Assembly (NCBI RefSeq): GCF_004349315.1
Contig: NZ_SMLH01000001.1
Span: 124,001 to 188,000, forward strand
DNA from: Flavobacterium ranwuense
GTDB taxonomy: Bacteria; Bacteroidota; Bacteroidia; Flavobacteriales; Flavobacteriaceae
Length of the DNA stretch: 64,000 nucleotides
Direction: 5' to 3'
Position numbers and translations under genes: made by a program. The first letter of the stretch is position 1. The number at the start of each line of letters is the position of its first letter. Below, piece by piece: positions 51,085 to 59,282 of the stretch. Under the pieces are notes generated by a model. The model worked only from the letters and a program-made list of their open reading frames with translations. It did no database searches and was not told where the DNA came from.

Positions 51085-51477
51085 ATGGACAAAAAGATAA
51101 TTTCAACAGGAGCTATTTTGGGAATGATTGCAATAATTCTTGGTGCTTTTGGCGCACATGCCCTAAAAAAAGTACTGTCTATGGAGCAATTAGCTACTTT
51201 TGAAACTGGTGTACGCTACCAAATGTACCATGCGCTGTTTTTATTATTTATTGGACTAATGAAAGAAGTACCTCAAAAAACAAAAAAAGCAATCTATTTT
51301 TTGGTTCTTTTTGGTATACTATTATTCTCTGGATCGATTTATTTATTGGCAACGAATGATCTCACTTCTTTTGATTTTAAAATTATAGGATTCGTGACTC
51401 CTATTGGCGGACTCCTATTAATACTGGCCTGGGGCGTTTTATTAATGAATATTATGAATAAAAAATCACAAAATTAG
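51085..51477 (+). CDS. DUF423 family small membrane protein
   Basis: The 130-residue protein has four membrane helices. The opening segment ISTGAILGMIAIILGAFGAHALKKVLSMEQLATFETGVRYQMYHALFLLFIGL is the family signature, with the GAFGAHALK and YQMYHAL motifs. Members (YgdD in E. coli, TMEM256 in animals) have no established function. It is placed directly before pckA, which has its own -7 box in the intervening 75 bases. Confidence 0.9.
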   Translation: MDKKIISTGAILGMIAIILGAFGAHALKKVLSMEQLATFETGVRYQMYHALFLLFIGLMKEVPQKTKKAIYFLVLFGILLFSGSIYLLATNDLTSFDFKIIGFVTPIGGLLLILAWGVLLMNIMNKKSQN

Positions 51478-51508
51478 TAGAATCAAACTGTATCTGAAAT
51501 ATAATTTC

Positions 51509-51516
51509 TACTTTTG
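51509..51516 (+). promoter_or_regulatory. Probable -7 box for pckA
   Basis: TACTTTTG fits TAnnTTTG, 36 bases before the pckA ATG. The segment TACTTTTGCAGTCTA recurs before aspS. Confidence 0.45.
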
Positions 51517-51552
51517 CAGTCTATAAAAAAGAAACTACACAACAATAAATTT

Positions 51553-53154
51553 ATGGACAATAACACGCTTTTCTCGCAATCGATTTCGTTAAAAGAATTA
51601 GGAATTGAAAATACAAAAATTCATTACCAGTTATCCCCTGAAGAATTACACGACATAACAATAAAATCAGGTCAAGGAATTGAAAGTTCTACTGGAGCAT
51701 TAGCCGTAAATACAGGAGAATACACAGGCCGTTCACCGCAAGACAGATATATAGTTAAAGACAGCATAAGTGAAAATCAAGTTTGGTGGGGAAAAGTAAA
51801 TATTCCTTTTGAGCCAGCTGCTTTTGAAGCGCTATACAATAAGGTCACCACTTATTTATCCAACAAAGAAGTTTTTGTCAGAGACTCTTACGTATGCTCT
51901 GATCCAAATTATAGATTGAATGTTCGCGTAATTACAGAAACACCTTGGGCAAATTTATTTTGTTACAATATGTTTTTAAGACCTGAACAGGAAGAATTAG
52001 CAAAATTTAGCCCAGAATGGACTTTACTTTGCGTGCCTAGTTTTATGGCAGATCCTGCAGTTGACGGAACTCGTCAAAGCAATTTTGCGATTCTTGATTT
52101 TACAAGAAAAGTAGTTTTGATAGGCGGAACCGGGTATACAGGAGAAATGAAAAAAGGGATATTTTCTGCTTTGAATTTCATTTTACCAGTTTTCAAAAAC
52201 ACCTTACCAATGCACTGTAGTGCCAATGTTGGAAAAGACGGTGATACTGCCATTTTCTTTGGACTATCAGGAACCGGAAAAACAACATTATCAGCAGATC
52301 CAAACAGAAAATTAATTGGTGATGACGAACATGGTTGGACCAATGAAAACACTGTTTTTAATTTTGAAGGAGGTTGCTATGCAAAAGTGATAAACCTTAC
52401 TGAAGAAAACGAACCAGACATTTTTAGAGCTATAAAAAAAGGTGCAATCCTTGAAAATGTTGTTCTTAAAAAAGACACCAATGAAGTTGATTTTGAAGAC
52501 ATTTCCATCACTCAAAACACTCGAGTAAGTTATCCTATTTACCATATTGACAACATTCAACCTGGTTCTATTGGGAAAAATCCTAGAAACATCTTTTTTT
52601 TAACTGCCGATTCATTCGGAATATTACCTCCAATTTCTAAACTGACTCCTGGGCAGGCTGCGTATCATTTTATTTCTGGTTATACGGCAAAAGTTGCGGG
52701 TACAGAAGCTGGAATTACAGAACCTCAGCCTAATTTTTCTGCTTGTTTTGGCGCACCTTTTATGCCATTGCATCCGACAAAGTATGCTGAAATGTTGAGT
52801 AAAAAAATGAAGGATGCCAATGTAAAAGTTTGGTTAATCAATACCGGTTGGACTGGCGGTCCTTACGGAACAGGAAGTCGAATGAAATTAAAATACACGC
52901 GTGCCATGATTACCGCTGCATTAAACGGAGAATTAGATGATGTAGCTTACGAAAACCATAAAGTATTTGGAATTGCAAAACCGCAAACGTGTCCAAATGT
53001 TCCTAATGAAATATTGAATCCGAGAAACACATGGGAAGATCCTGAATTATACGATAAAAAAGCGGTAGAATTAGCTCAAAAATTCAAAGCTAACTTCGCC
53101 AAATTTGAAGAATTTGCCAATGCCGAAATTATGGCAGGAGCACCATTAGCCTAA
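51553..53154 (+). CDS. pckA: Phosphoenolpyruvate carboxykinase (ATP)
   Basis: The 533-residue enzyme turns oxaloacetate and ATP into PEP, CO2 and ADP, the first step of gluconeogenesis. The P-loop GLSGTGKTTLS (Lys243) follows HCSANVGKDGDTAIFF, and LIGDDEHGW is the kinase-2/metal site; RYIVKD, NTGWTGGPYGTGSRMKLKYTRAMI and AGTEAG are further hallmarks. The start at the ATG 51553 is chosen over TTG 51514, which would add 13 residues with no family support. Growth on acetate through acs in this genome would need this enzyme for sugar synthesis. Confidence 0.97.
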   Translation: MDNNTLFSQSISLKELGIENTKIHYQLSPEELHDITIKSGQGIESSTGALAVNTGEYTGRSPQDRYIVKDSISENQVWWGKVNIPFEPAAFEALYNKVTTYLSNKEVFVRDSYVCSDPNYRLNVRVITETPWANLFCYNMFLRPEQEELAKFSPEWTLLCVPSFMADPAVDGTRQSNFAILDFTRKVVLIGGTGYTGEMKKGIFSALNFILPVFKNTLPMHCSANVGKDGDTAIFFGLSGTGKTTLSADPNRKLIGDDEHGWTNENTVFNFEGGCYAKVINLTEENEPDIFRAIKKGAILENVVLKKDTNEVDFEDISITQNTRVSYPIYHIDNIQPGSIGKNPRNIFFLTADSFGILPPISKLTPGQAAYHFISGYTAKVAGTEAGITEPQPNFSACFGAPFMPLHPTKYAEMLSKKMKDANVKVWLINTGWTGGPYGTGSRMKLKYTRAMITAALNGELDDVAYENHKVFGIAKPQTCPNVPNEILNPRNTWEDPELYDKKAVELAQKFKANFAKFEEFANAEIMAGAPLA

Positions 53155-53179
53155 GTTAATATTAATTCAAAAACCAATT

Positions 53180-53209
53180 GAGCCGTTCGTAAAGAGCGGC
53201 TCTTTTTTT
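53180..53209 (+). terminator. Intrinsic terminator after pckA
   Basis: GAGCCGTTC and GAGCGGCTC pair (one GU) over a short loop, followed by seven T, 25 bases after the pckA stop. Confidence 0.9.
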
Positions 53210-53307
53210 ATACGCAAAAACCTAATTAAAAACATACCAACTATTTATACCAATATTCATTTTTTGGCGTTAAATTTGTGATCATCAATCAATCAAAAAA
53301 ATCAATC

Positions 53308-54408
53308 ATGTTAAAACAATTTTTTATCCTTTGTTCCGGAGCTGACAAAGATCTTCTTGAAGGCTGTTCCGAAGGCGAACAAACCAAATATGTTGGTATT
53401 GGCGCCACCGTTTTCTTCACCGCCATCATGGCTTTTCTTGCCAGTTCTTATGCGTTGTTTACCGTTTTTGACAGTATATATCCCGCAATCGCGTTTGGTA
53501 TAGTTTGGAGTTTACTTATCTTTAATTTAGATCGTTTTATTGTTTCCACGATTCGAAAAAGAGACCAGTTTGGAAGTGAATTTCTGCAGGCAACCCCCCG
53601 AATTATTTTAGCGGTAATTATTGCGATAGTGATTTCAAAACCATTGGAAATTAAAATCTTCGAAAAAGAAATTAATACCGTTTTATTGAAAGAAAAAAAT
53701 GCCATGGCTTTGAATAACAAAAAAGAAGTGGCCAATTATTTCAAATCGGATTTGGACAAGAACAAAACTGAAATAGCAAGTTTGAAATCGGAAATTACCA
53801 AGAAGGAAAAAGAAGTCAATACACTCTATGAAACGTACATCACAGAGGCAGAAGGAACTGCCGGAACTAAAAAATTAGGCAAAGGCCCTGTTTTTAAAGA
53901 AAAAATTGCCAAACATGATTTGGTGAAAAAAGAGCTGGACACTTTACAAAAAACCAACTTGGCTAAAATTGCTGAAATGGAGAAAAATACCAAAACCCTC
54001 CAGACCGATTTAGACAAGAAAGTTACCGAAACCCGACCTATTATTGATGGATTTGACGGTTTAATGGCACGGATCAACGCCTTGGATAAATTACCTTGGC
54101 TGCCTTCATTTTTTATTATGCTCTTATTTTTAGCCATAGAAACCTCTCCTATTATCGCCAAACTTTTATCCCCAAAAGGCGAATACGATTATAAATTAGA
54201 AGATTTAGAAACGGCGCTAAAAGCAACAATCGAACAAGACAAATACCAACGCACTTTGTTGGTAAAAACAAGTGCTGTTATGCACGATAAAGTCTATGGT
54301 GACATCGCTGACGATAAAAAACTGTATGATTTACAACGAAAAAACGCTACCGATTTATTAGAATTACAATCCAATAATTTTGTAGAAAAGCAGAAAAGAA
54401 CTCTTTAG
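53308..54408 (+). CDS. DUF4407 membrane protein with long coiled coil
   Basis: From the ATG at 53308 the protein has 366 residues; a GTG at 53278 overlaps the -7-like TAAATTTG and is rejected. It has three helices in the N-terminal third (about 32-55, 58-75, 94-113), a coiled coil between about 135 and 245 (YFKSDLDKNKTEIASLKSEITKKEKEVNTLYETY), another helix (about 265-285) and a charged tail. DUF4407 proteins are found across bacteria and their function is not known. The LLEGCSEGEQTKYVGIGATVFFTA start is characteristic. Confidence 0.85.
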   Translation: MLKQFFILCSGADKDLLEGCSEGEQTKYVGIGATVFFTAIMAFLASSYALFTVFDSIYPAIAFGIVWSLLIFNLDRFIVSTIRKRDQFGSEFLQATPRIILAVIIAIVISKPLEIKIFEKEINTVLLKEKNAMALNNKKEVANYFKSDLDKNKTEIASLKSEITKKEKEVNTLYETYITEAEGTAGTKKLGKGPVFKEKIAKHDLVKKELDTLQKTNLAKIAEMEKNTKTLQTDLDKKVTETRPIIDGFDGLMARINALDKLPWLPSFFIMLLFLAIETSPIIAKLLSPKGEYDYKLEDLETALKATIEQDKYQRTLLVKTSAVMHDKVYGDIADDKKLYDLQRKNATDLLELQSNNFVEKQKRTL

Positions 54409-54412
54409 TCTA

Positions 54413-54482
54413 AATGTTAAAAAGTCATATAGTCAAAAGATATCGTATTCCCTTTTGACTTTATGACTTTCGACTTTAAGAC
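54413..54482. repeat. Degenerate simple-sequence spacer
   Basis: The spacer repeats GTCA/GACTTT-type words on both arms (AGTCATATAGTCAAAAG... CTTTTGACTTTATGACTTTC) and can form an imperfect hairpin between two convergent genes. It may act as a weak bidirectional terminator. Confidence 0.45.
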
Positions 54483-54485
54483 TAA

Positions 54486-55196
54486 TTACATAAAACTCAA
54501 AATTTCTTTTTTGAAAGCATCATATTCGCCTTGCAAAATCAATCCGTTGTCAAGCAATTTTTTATAATTCTGCAATTTTTCAAAAAGTTCATCTTGTGAT
54601 AAATCGCTCAAAGATTTGTCTTTTGATGTTACTGCAATCTCCTCGAATTCTTGATTTTCAGCAGTGAAATTTGGTTGTGAAACCGGCATTATTTCAGCAA
54701 AACTAGTCACTTCTTCCGTTTCCATTTCTTCGATTATTTCCACTTCTTCTATTGGAACAATCGGAACCTCATCCATCATGGTTGCATTTAATACAGACCC
54801 AACTTTCAATATATCCAATTGTTCTTTGGCATACGTAAAAATCTTTCGCGCTTGGATTTTAGGAATGTAATCAATGGAAACTTCCATATTTGTTCTGGTT
54901 GTGAATGAAAACTCTGAACCAAGAATATTTTCTTTTACAAAAGTACCTTCAATCTCATCCCAAGTGTAATCAATAAAATTCATTGAAAGTCCCAGATTTT
55001 TGGGTTGACAAATGATAATTCTTTTATTTGTCATCACAATACTATCTGGCAAAACGGTAATCGCTGGTTTTTTTTGAACAGCAATATATCCAATTTCTTC
55101 ATTCTTCATCAATAAATCACTCAATTTTGAAGCGATTTTTTCAATAGCTTTTGGGTCTTGTTCTTCGTTTAAAAACTTCTTAAATTGTTCTTTCAT
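54486..55196 (-). CDS. PH-domain and SHOCT-domain protein
   Basis: The 236-residue soluble protein begins with a helical segment, then a bacterial PH-like domain (about 30-130: GYIAVQKKPAITVLPDSIVMTNKRIIICQP... IDYTWDEIEGTFVKENILG). A disordered acidic linker (about 140-195, MDEVPIVPIEEVEIIEEMETEEV) leads to a C-terminal short helical SHOCT module (DELFEKLQNYKKLLDNGLILQGEYDAFKKEIL). This build is common in bacteria and probably mediates protein contacts; no enzyme activity is expected. Confidence 0.85.
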   Translation of the reverse strand: MKEQFKKFLNEEQDPKAIEKIASKLSDLLMKNEEIGYIAVQKKPAITVLPDSIVMTNKRIIICQPKNLGLSMNFIDYTWDEIEGTFVKENILGSEFSFTTRTNMEVSIDYIPKIQARKIFTYAKEQLDILKVGSVLNATMMDEVPIVPIEEVEIIEEMETEEVTSFAEIMPVSQPNFTAENQEFEEIAVTSKDKSLSDLSQDELFEKLQNYKKLLDNGLILQGEYDAFKKEILSFM

Positions 55197-55280
55197 ATGA
55201 TATGCTGAATTTATTTCAGTATGTGTTTATAATTTCTATTCTGAATTTATTCGCAAAAGTAATGCCTAATTTTCTAATTC

Positions 55281-55637
55281 TTAAATTTCACTCTGCAATT
55301 TCTTTGTTAAACTTTTGAAAACCAATTCATAGGAATGGTCAATCAACTCTTTGACAAGCGTATCCGAAACTGATGTATTTACTGCAATTGTATTCCAGTG
55401 TGTTTTACTCATGTGAAAACCCGGCTGAATAGCATCGTACTCCGCGCGTAATTCCTGAGCGCGTTCCGGATCACATTTTAAATTGACTGATGGCTGTCCT
55501 TTTTCCCATTGACTTAAAGACGACAACGCAAACATTTTCCCGCCCACTTTAAATACCAATGTATCTTCATCAAAAGGAAAATATTCCGTTACTCCTTTTT
55601 TGGAAAGACAATATTCGTAATACGTTTCTAAGTTCAT
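55281..55637 (-). CDS. MmcQ/YjbR family protein
   Basis: The 118-residue protein has the compact MmcQ/YjbR fold: YYEYCLSKKGVTEYFPFDEDTLVFKVGGKMFALSSL, then SVNLKCDPERAQELRAEYDAIQPGFHMSKTHWNTIAV with the family His-x-x-x-Trp, then a helical end. Members resemble double-wing DNA-binding domains but a role is not established. It reads in the same direction as the PH-domain gene, 84 bases upstream of it. Confidence 0.9.
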   Translation of the reverse strand: MNLETYYEYCLSKKGVTEYFPFDEDTLVFKVGGKMFALSSLSQWEKGQPSVNLKCDPERAQELRAEYDAIQPGFHMSKTHWNTIAVNTSVSDTLVKELIDHSYELVFKSLTKKLQSEI

Positions 55638-55673
55638 TTATTGAAATTATTTTAAATTACTTTAATTCAAAAT

Positions 55674-56441
55674 TTATAATTCATCATTTAAAATACCATA
55701 CAAAACTGGCTTACTGGGACTTGCATCATTCTCGAAAGAAGCAATTTGTAAATTCAACAAATAACTGCCGTCTTTCACCTCATCTGGAACAAAAATCATT
55801 TCCGTTATGGTGCAATCCAATCGTGCATCAACATTCAAATTATTGATATTGGTTACATTCCAAAATGCTTTGTGTGCCAATAATTTCCCATCATCTTTTT
55901 CTTTATCGACACTGGGCAAGTCAATCAGTAAATGCTGAATCCCGCTTTCGCGAATGAATCCCGCAGCATCTTGATCCAGATAAGATGGATTGGTATTCGA
56001 ATATTTTAGTGATTTTTTTGTTTTAAAATTAGGAAGAGTTCTAATAATTATGGCATCAGGAGTTTTTCCACCCAACCCCTTTTCAATCTGATCTTTAGTT
56101 ATCACCAAATCTTCTTGTTGTATTTCCGGTACAACCGAAATCAATTCAGCCAAAAAGAAAAACTGTTTCAACGACTGATTAACACTGTAAAATTCTCGTG
56201 TAATATGACCCAGACATTCGGTGTGGGTTCCGTGTCCGTGTGGATTGAAGAAAATGTTATTAAAGTTTGTTGAGGATTTCCCTTCCGATACTTTTCCAAT
56301 CCAATCCCCAAAAACCACGGGCTCAATTACTGGTTTGTCGATATACCAAGCAATTGGATTCTCATCAGTATTCGTTAACGGAATCGAAATATCAATGGGT
56401 TTTGATAAATCGACTTTGAAGTTATCAATAGTTGCAATCAT
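55674..56441 (-). CDS. Cyclase-family (kynurenine-formamidase-like) hydrolase
   Basis: The 255-residue protein matches the cyclase family: DISIPLTNTDENPIAWYIDKP near the start and NPHGHGTHTECLGHI, the metal-binding HxGTHxD-like motif with Glu in place of the usual Asp. A second block, LLIDLPSVDKEKDDGKLLAHKAFWNV, supplies the later His and Glu. Members hydrolyse N-formylkynurenine or similar amides using zinc or manganese. No tryptophan-degradation genes are near, so the substrate is open. Confidence 0.85.
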   Translation of the reverse strand: MIATIDNFKVDLSKPIDISIPLTNTDENPIAWYIDKPVIEPVVFGDWIGKVSEGKSSTNFNNIFFNPHGHGTHTECLGHITREFYSVNQSLKQFFFLAELISVVPEIQQEDLVITKDQIEKGLGGKTPDAIIIRTLPNFKTKKSLKYSNTNPSYLDQDAAGFIRESGIQHLLIDLPSVDKEKDDGKLLAHKAFWNVTNINNLNVDARLDCTITEMIFVPDEVKDGSYLLNLQIASFENDASPSKPVLYGILNDEL

Positions 56442-56451
56442 AATTATTTAA

Positions 56452-56527
56452 CCACAAAGGGCGCTAAGATTAACACCAAGATTACAAAGCATAGTGGACT
56501 TTACGCCGTCTTTGTGTTCTTAGTGAT
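56452..56527. repeat. Short dispersed repeat, CACAAAG/CTTTGTG type
   Basis: ACCACAAAGGGCGCTAAGAT at one end and CTTTGTGTTCTTAGTGAT at the other form an imperfect inverted repeat in the spacer between two minus-strand genes. Similar CACAAAG-rich spacers are common in Flavobacteria. Confidence 0.5.
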
Positions 56528-56533
56528 TATATG

Positions 56534-57694
56534 TTATTCCAAATTTAAGTAAAACAAATCACTTGCAATTCCATCTGTCAGAAATTTTCCTTTTGGAGTT
56601 GGTTTCAAAATATTGTTTTCAATGAAAAGTAAGTTGTCATCAAGGAATTTCTGAGATTGTTTATTTAAATATTCCAAATAATCACTTCCAAATTCTATTT
56701 CGATTCTATCCAAAGAAACGCCCCAAATCGTTCGCAAACCCGTCATAATATATTCATTATAACGGTCCGTAATCGAAAGGATTTCTATTTCATTGGGCAA
56801 TTTATTTTCTTGAATGGATTTTAAATAAATGGAATTATTCGAAACATTCCAACTTCTCGAAACGCCATCATAACTGTGTGCCGAAGGACCAATTCCAATA
56901 TATTTTTTCCCTAACCAATATGCCGAATTGTTTTTGGAAAAATAATTGGCCTTCCCAAAATTCGATAATTCATAATGAATAAAATCATTTGCTTCGAGCA
57001 TTTCCACCAAAACAGCAAAGTGTTCTTGGGCGACATCGTCTTTAGGTGCTGCAATTTTTCCGGTTTGAATCAGTTTATTCAAAGCCGTTTTAGGCTCCAC
57101 CGTCAACGCATAACTCGAAATATGCGGAATCCCAAAAGACAATGCTGTTTCAATATTTTGTTTCCATTTCTCATTGCTCATTCCCGGAATTCCGTAAATC
57201 AAATCAAGAGAAATATTATCGAAATACTTGGTAGCTTCTTCCAAGCATTTTTTGGCTTCTGCCGAATTATGAGCACGGTTCATCAGTTGTAAATCATCTT
57301 CAAAAAAAGACTGAATCCCGATACTTAAACGATTAATTTTACTTTTAGACAATTCAATTATTCGCTCTTCAGATAAATCATCAGGATTAGCTTCTAAGGT
57401 AATTTCAGGGTTTTCAATTACAGAATAATTGCTATAAACCGCAGCAATCAAAAAATTAATTTCTTCGGAAGTTAAAACACTTGGGGTCCCACCACCCAAA
57501 TAAATGGTTTCCACTGTTTGCTTCGCATGTTCGCTTTCGCTCGGGTCGTTTTTAAACTCACTTTTGCGCATTTGAATTTCTTTGGCAATAGCCAAAACCA
57601 TTTCTTCTTTCTTCTTCATCGAAGTCGAAAAATGGAAGTCGCAGTAATGACACGCCTGCTTGCAAAAAGGGATATGTATATAGATTCCGCTCAT
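56534..57694 (-). CDS. hemW: Radical SAM heme chaperone HemW
   Basis: The 386-residue protein begins MSGIYIHIPFCKQACHYCDF; Cys11, Cys15 and Cys18 (CxxxCxxC) bind the 4Fe-4S cluster and Phe/His residues follow as in HemW rather than coproporphyrinogen dehydrogenase HemN. Other hallmarks are IYLGGGTPSVLTSEEI (SAM-binding), ITLEANPDDLSEERI, INRLSIGIQSFFEDDLQLMNRAH and a C-terminal HemN-like winged helix (ILKPTPKGKFLTDGIASDLF). HemW delivers heme to membrane enzymes. It starts 66 bases downstream of the ruvC stop. Confidence 0.93.
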   Translation of the reverse strand: MSGIYIHIPFCKQACHYCDFHFSTSMKKKEEMVLAIAKEIQMRKSEFKNDPSESEHAKQTVETIYLGGGTPSVLTSEEINFLIAAVYSNYSVIENPEITLEANPDDLSEERIIELSKSKINRLSIGIQSFFEDDLQLMNRAHNSAEAKKCLEEATKYFDNISLDLIYGIPGMSNEKWKQNIETALSFGIPHISSYALTVEPKTALNKLIQTGKIAAPKDDVAQEHFAVLVEMLEANDFIHYELSNFGKANYFSKNNSAYWLGKKYIGIGPSAHSYDGVSRSWNVSNNSIYLKSIQENKLPNEIEILSITDRYNEYIMTGLRTIWGVSLDRIEIEFGSDYLEYLNKQSQKFLDDNLLFIENNILKPTPKGKFLTDGIASDLFYLNLE

Positions 57695-57697
57695 TTA

Positions 57698-57762
57698 TTA
57701 GTATTCAGTGGTCAGTTTTTAGTGTTCAGTTCTGCAAACTGAATACTGAACACTGAACACTA
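57698..57762. repeat. Imperfect palindrome of short CTGAACACTGAA words
   Basis: AGTGTTCAGT (57721-57730) pairs with ACTGAACACT (57745-57754 or 57752-57761) over a short spacer, and related words fill the rest. It lies between ruvC and hemW on the minus strand and touches the ruvC stop codon. Confidence 0.6.
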
Positions 57763-58314
57763 TTTTTTAATTCTTTCTTCGTTTTGTTTTACAAAAGCAT
57801 CCCAACCGGTATAACTTTTAGCGCCAACCACTTTTCCTGAATTGAAAAAATGACAAACCGCTGCTGCCAATCCGTCCGTGCTATCGAGATTTTTAGGCAA
57901 TTCTTTCAAGCCTAATAACTGTTGCAGCATTTTGGCAACTTGCTCTTTGCTGGCGTTTCCGTTTCCGGTAATCGCCATTTTTATTTTCTTGGGTTCGTAT
58001 TCGGTTATAGGAATATCTCTCGAAAGTCCTGCTGCCATGGCCACGCCTTGTGCGCGTCCTAACTTCAGCATCGATTGCACATTTTTACCAAAAAAAGGTG
58101 CTTCAATTGCAATTTCATCTGGATTGTGTGTATCGATTAATTCAATGGTGCGTTCAAAAATGATTTTTAGCTTTTGATAATGATTGTCATATTTGGACAA
58201 TTGCAACTCATTCAATTGCAAAAATTCCATTTTTTTATTGACAATTTTTATCAATCCAAAACCCATAATCGTAGTTCCCGGGTCAATTCCTAATATGATG
58301 CGTTCGTTTGCCAA
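57760..58314 (-). CDS. ruvC: Crossover junction endodeoxyribonuclease RuvC
   Basis: This 184-residue nuclease resolves Holliday junctions with RuvAB. The RNase H-like core has catalytic Asp11 (ILGIDPGTTIMGFG), Glu in AIEAPFFGKNVQSMLKLGRAQGVAM, and the closing Asp pair in DSTDGLAAAVCHFF, plus the YEPKKIKMAITGNGNASKEQVAKML helix that holds the junction. It is slightly longer than E. coli RuvC through a C-terminal extension. It is divergent from the membrane protein at 58338. Confidence 0.96.
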   Translation of the reverse strand: MANERIILGIDPGTTIMGFGLIKIVNKKMEFLQLNELQLSKYDNHYQKLKIIFERTIELIDTHNPDEIAIEAPFFGKNVQSMLKLGRAQGVAMAAGLSRDIPITEYEPKKIKMAITGNGNASKEQVAKMLQQLLGLKELPKNLDSTDGLAAAVCHFFNSGKVVGAKSYTGWDAFVKQNEERIKK

Positions 58315-58337
58315 TTTTAATTTGTTATTTTGCAGTA

Positions 58338-59282
58338 ATGATTACAATTCCACACAAAACTAAGCAATTCCTCGTACTTCTAATCAAACTTTTGATTGTG
58401 GGCGGTGCGTTTTATTTTATTTACAATCAATTGGCCAATAACGACAAACTGGATTGGCAGAAATTCATCATTTTATTCCAGAAAAACCAATCCATTGGCG
58501 GAATCGCCTTTATTTTGTTATTGAGTGTTTTGAATCGGTTTTTTGAAATCTTGAAATGGCAGAATTTAGTCGAATTTATCCATAAAATATCGCTGGGCGA
58601 AGCAACCAAACAAGTTCTTGGCGCACTGACTGCCGGACTGTTTACACCAAACGGCGTAGGCGAATATGCCGGAAAAGCATTGTTTTTTGATAAATCAAAT
58701 ACTAAAAAAATCATTTTTTTGAATCTGATTTGCAATGGAATCCAAATGATATTGACCGTTATTTTTGGAATTTTTGGTTTGTTATATTTCAACGCAGAAT
58801 ATAATGTGATTACTACAAAAACCGTCGCACTCCTTTTTGGAATTCTAATACTCCTTTTCATTGTTTTATTTTCGGTCAAAAAAATTACCATCAAAGGCTA
58901 TTCTATCGAAAAACTAATTCATAAAATTAATGAAACCCCAAAACCCATTCATCAAAAAAACATCTTTTTAGGCATTTGCCGTTATCTGGTTTTTTCGCAC
59001 CAATATTATTTTTTGTTTTTAGCTTTTGATGTTGATTTACCTTATTTTACCTTGATTGCAACCATTTCATCTGTTTATTTTTTAGCTTCCTCCCTCCCTA
59101 CTTTTCAATTTTTGGACTTTGCCGTAAAAGGAAGTGTTGCGGTTTATTTTTTTGGAATTCTTGGTGTAAACGAATGGATTGTCATTTTTATTTCGACTTT
59201 AATGTGGTTTTTGAATGTGGTTTTACCAGTAATAATTGGCAGTTATTATGTATTGAATTTTAAAACTAAAAATCCAATATGA
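58338..59282 (+). CDS. UPF0104/LPG-synthase-like membrane protein
   Basis: From the ATG at 58338 it has 314 residues; an earlier in-frame start at 58308 would run into the ruvC start and is rejected. About eight membrane helices are predicted. The family signature is GALTAGLFTPNGVGEYAGKALFFDK; the C-terminal half has FQFLDFAVKGSVAVYFF. This is the membrane domain of lysylphosphatidylglycerol synthases without the aminoacyl-transfer domain, so it is probably a lipid-handling transporter or flippase. It overlaps the following glycosyltransferase by 4 bases, so they act as a unit. Confidence 0.88.
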   Translation: MITIPHKTKQFLVLLIKLLIVGGAFYFIYNQLANNDKLDWQKFIILFQKNQSIGGIAFILLLSVLNRFFEILKWQNLVEFIHKISLGEATKQVLGALTAGLFTPNGVGEYAGKALFFDKSNTKKIIFLNLICNGIQMILTVIFGIFGLLYFNAEYNVITTKTVALLFGILILLFIVLFSVKKITIKGYSIEKLIHKINETPKPIHQKNIFLGICRYLVFSHQYYFLFLAFDVDLPYFTLIATISSVYFLASSLPTFQFLDFAVKGSVAVYFFGILGVNEWIVIFISTLMWFLNVVLPVIIGSYYVLNFKTKNPI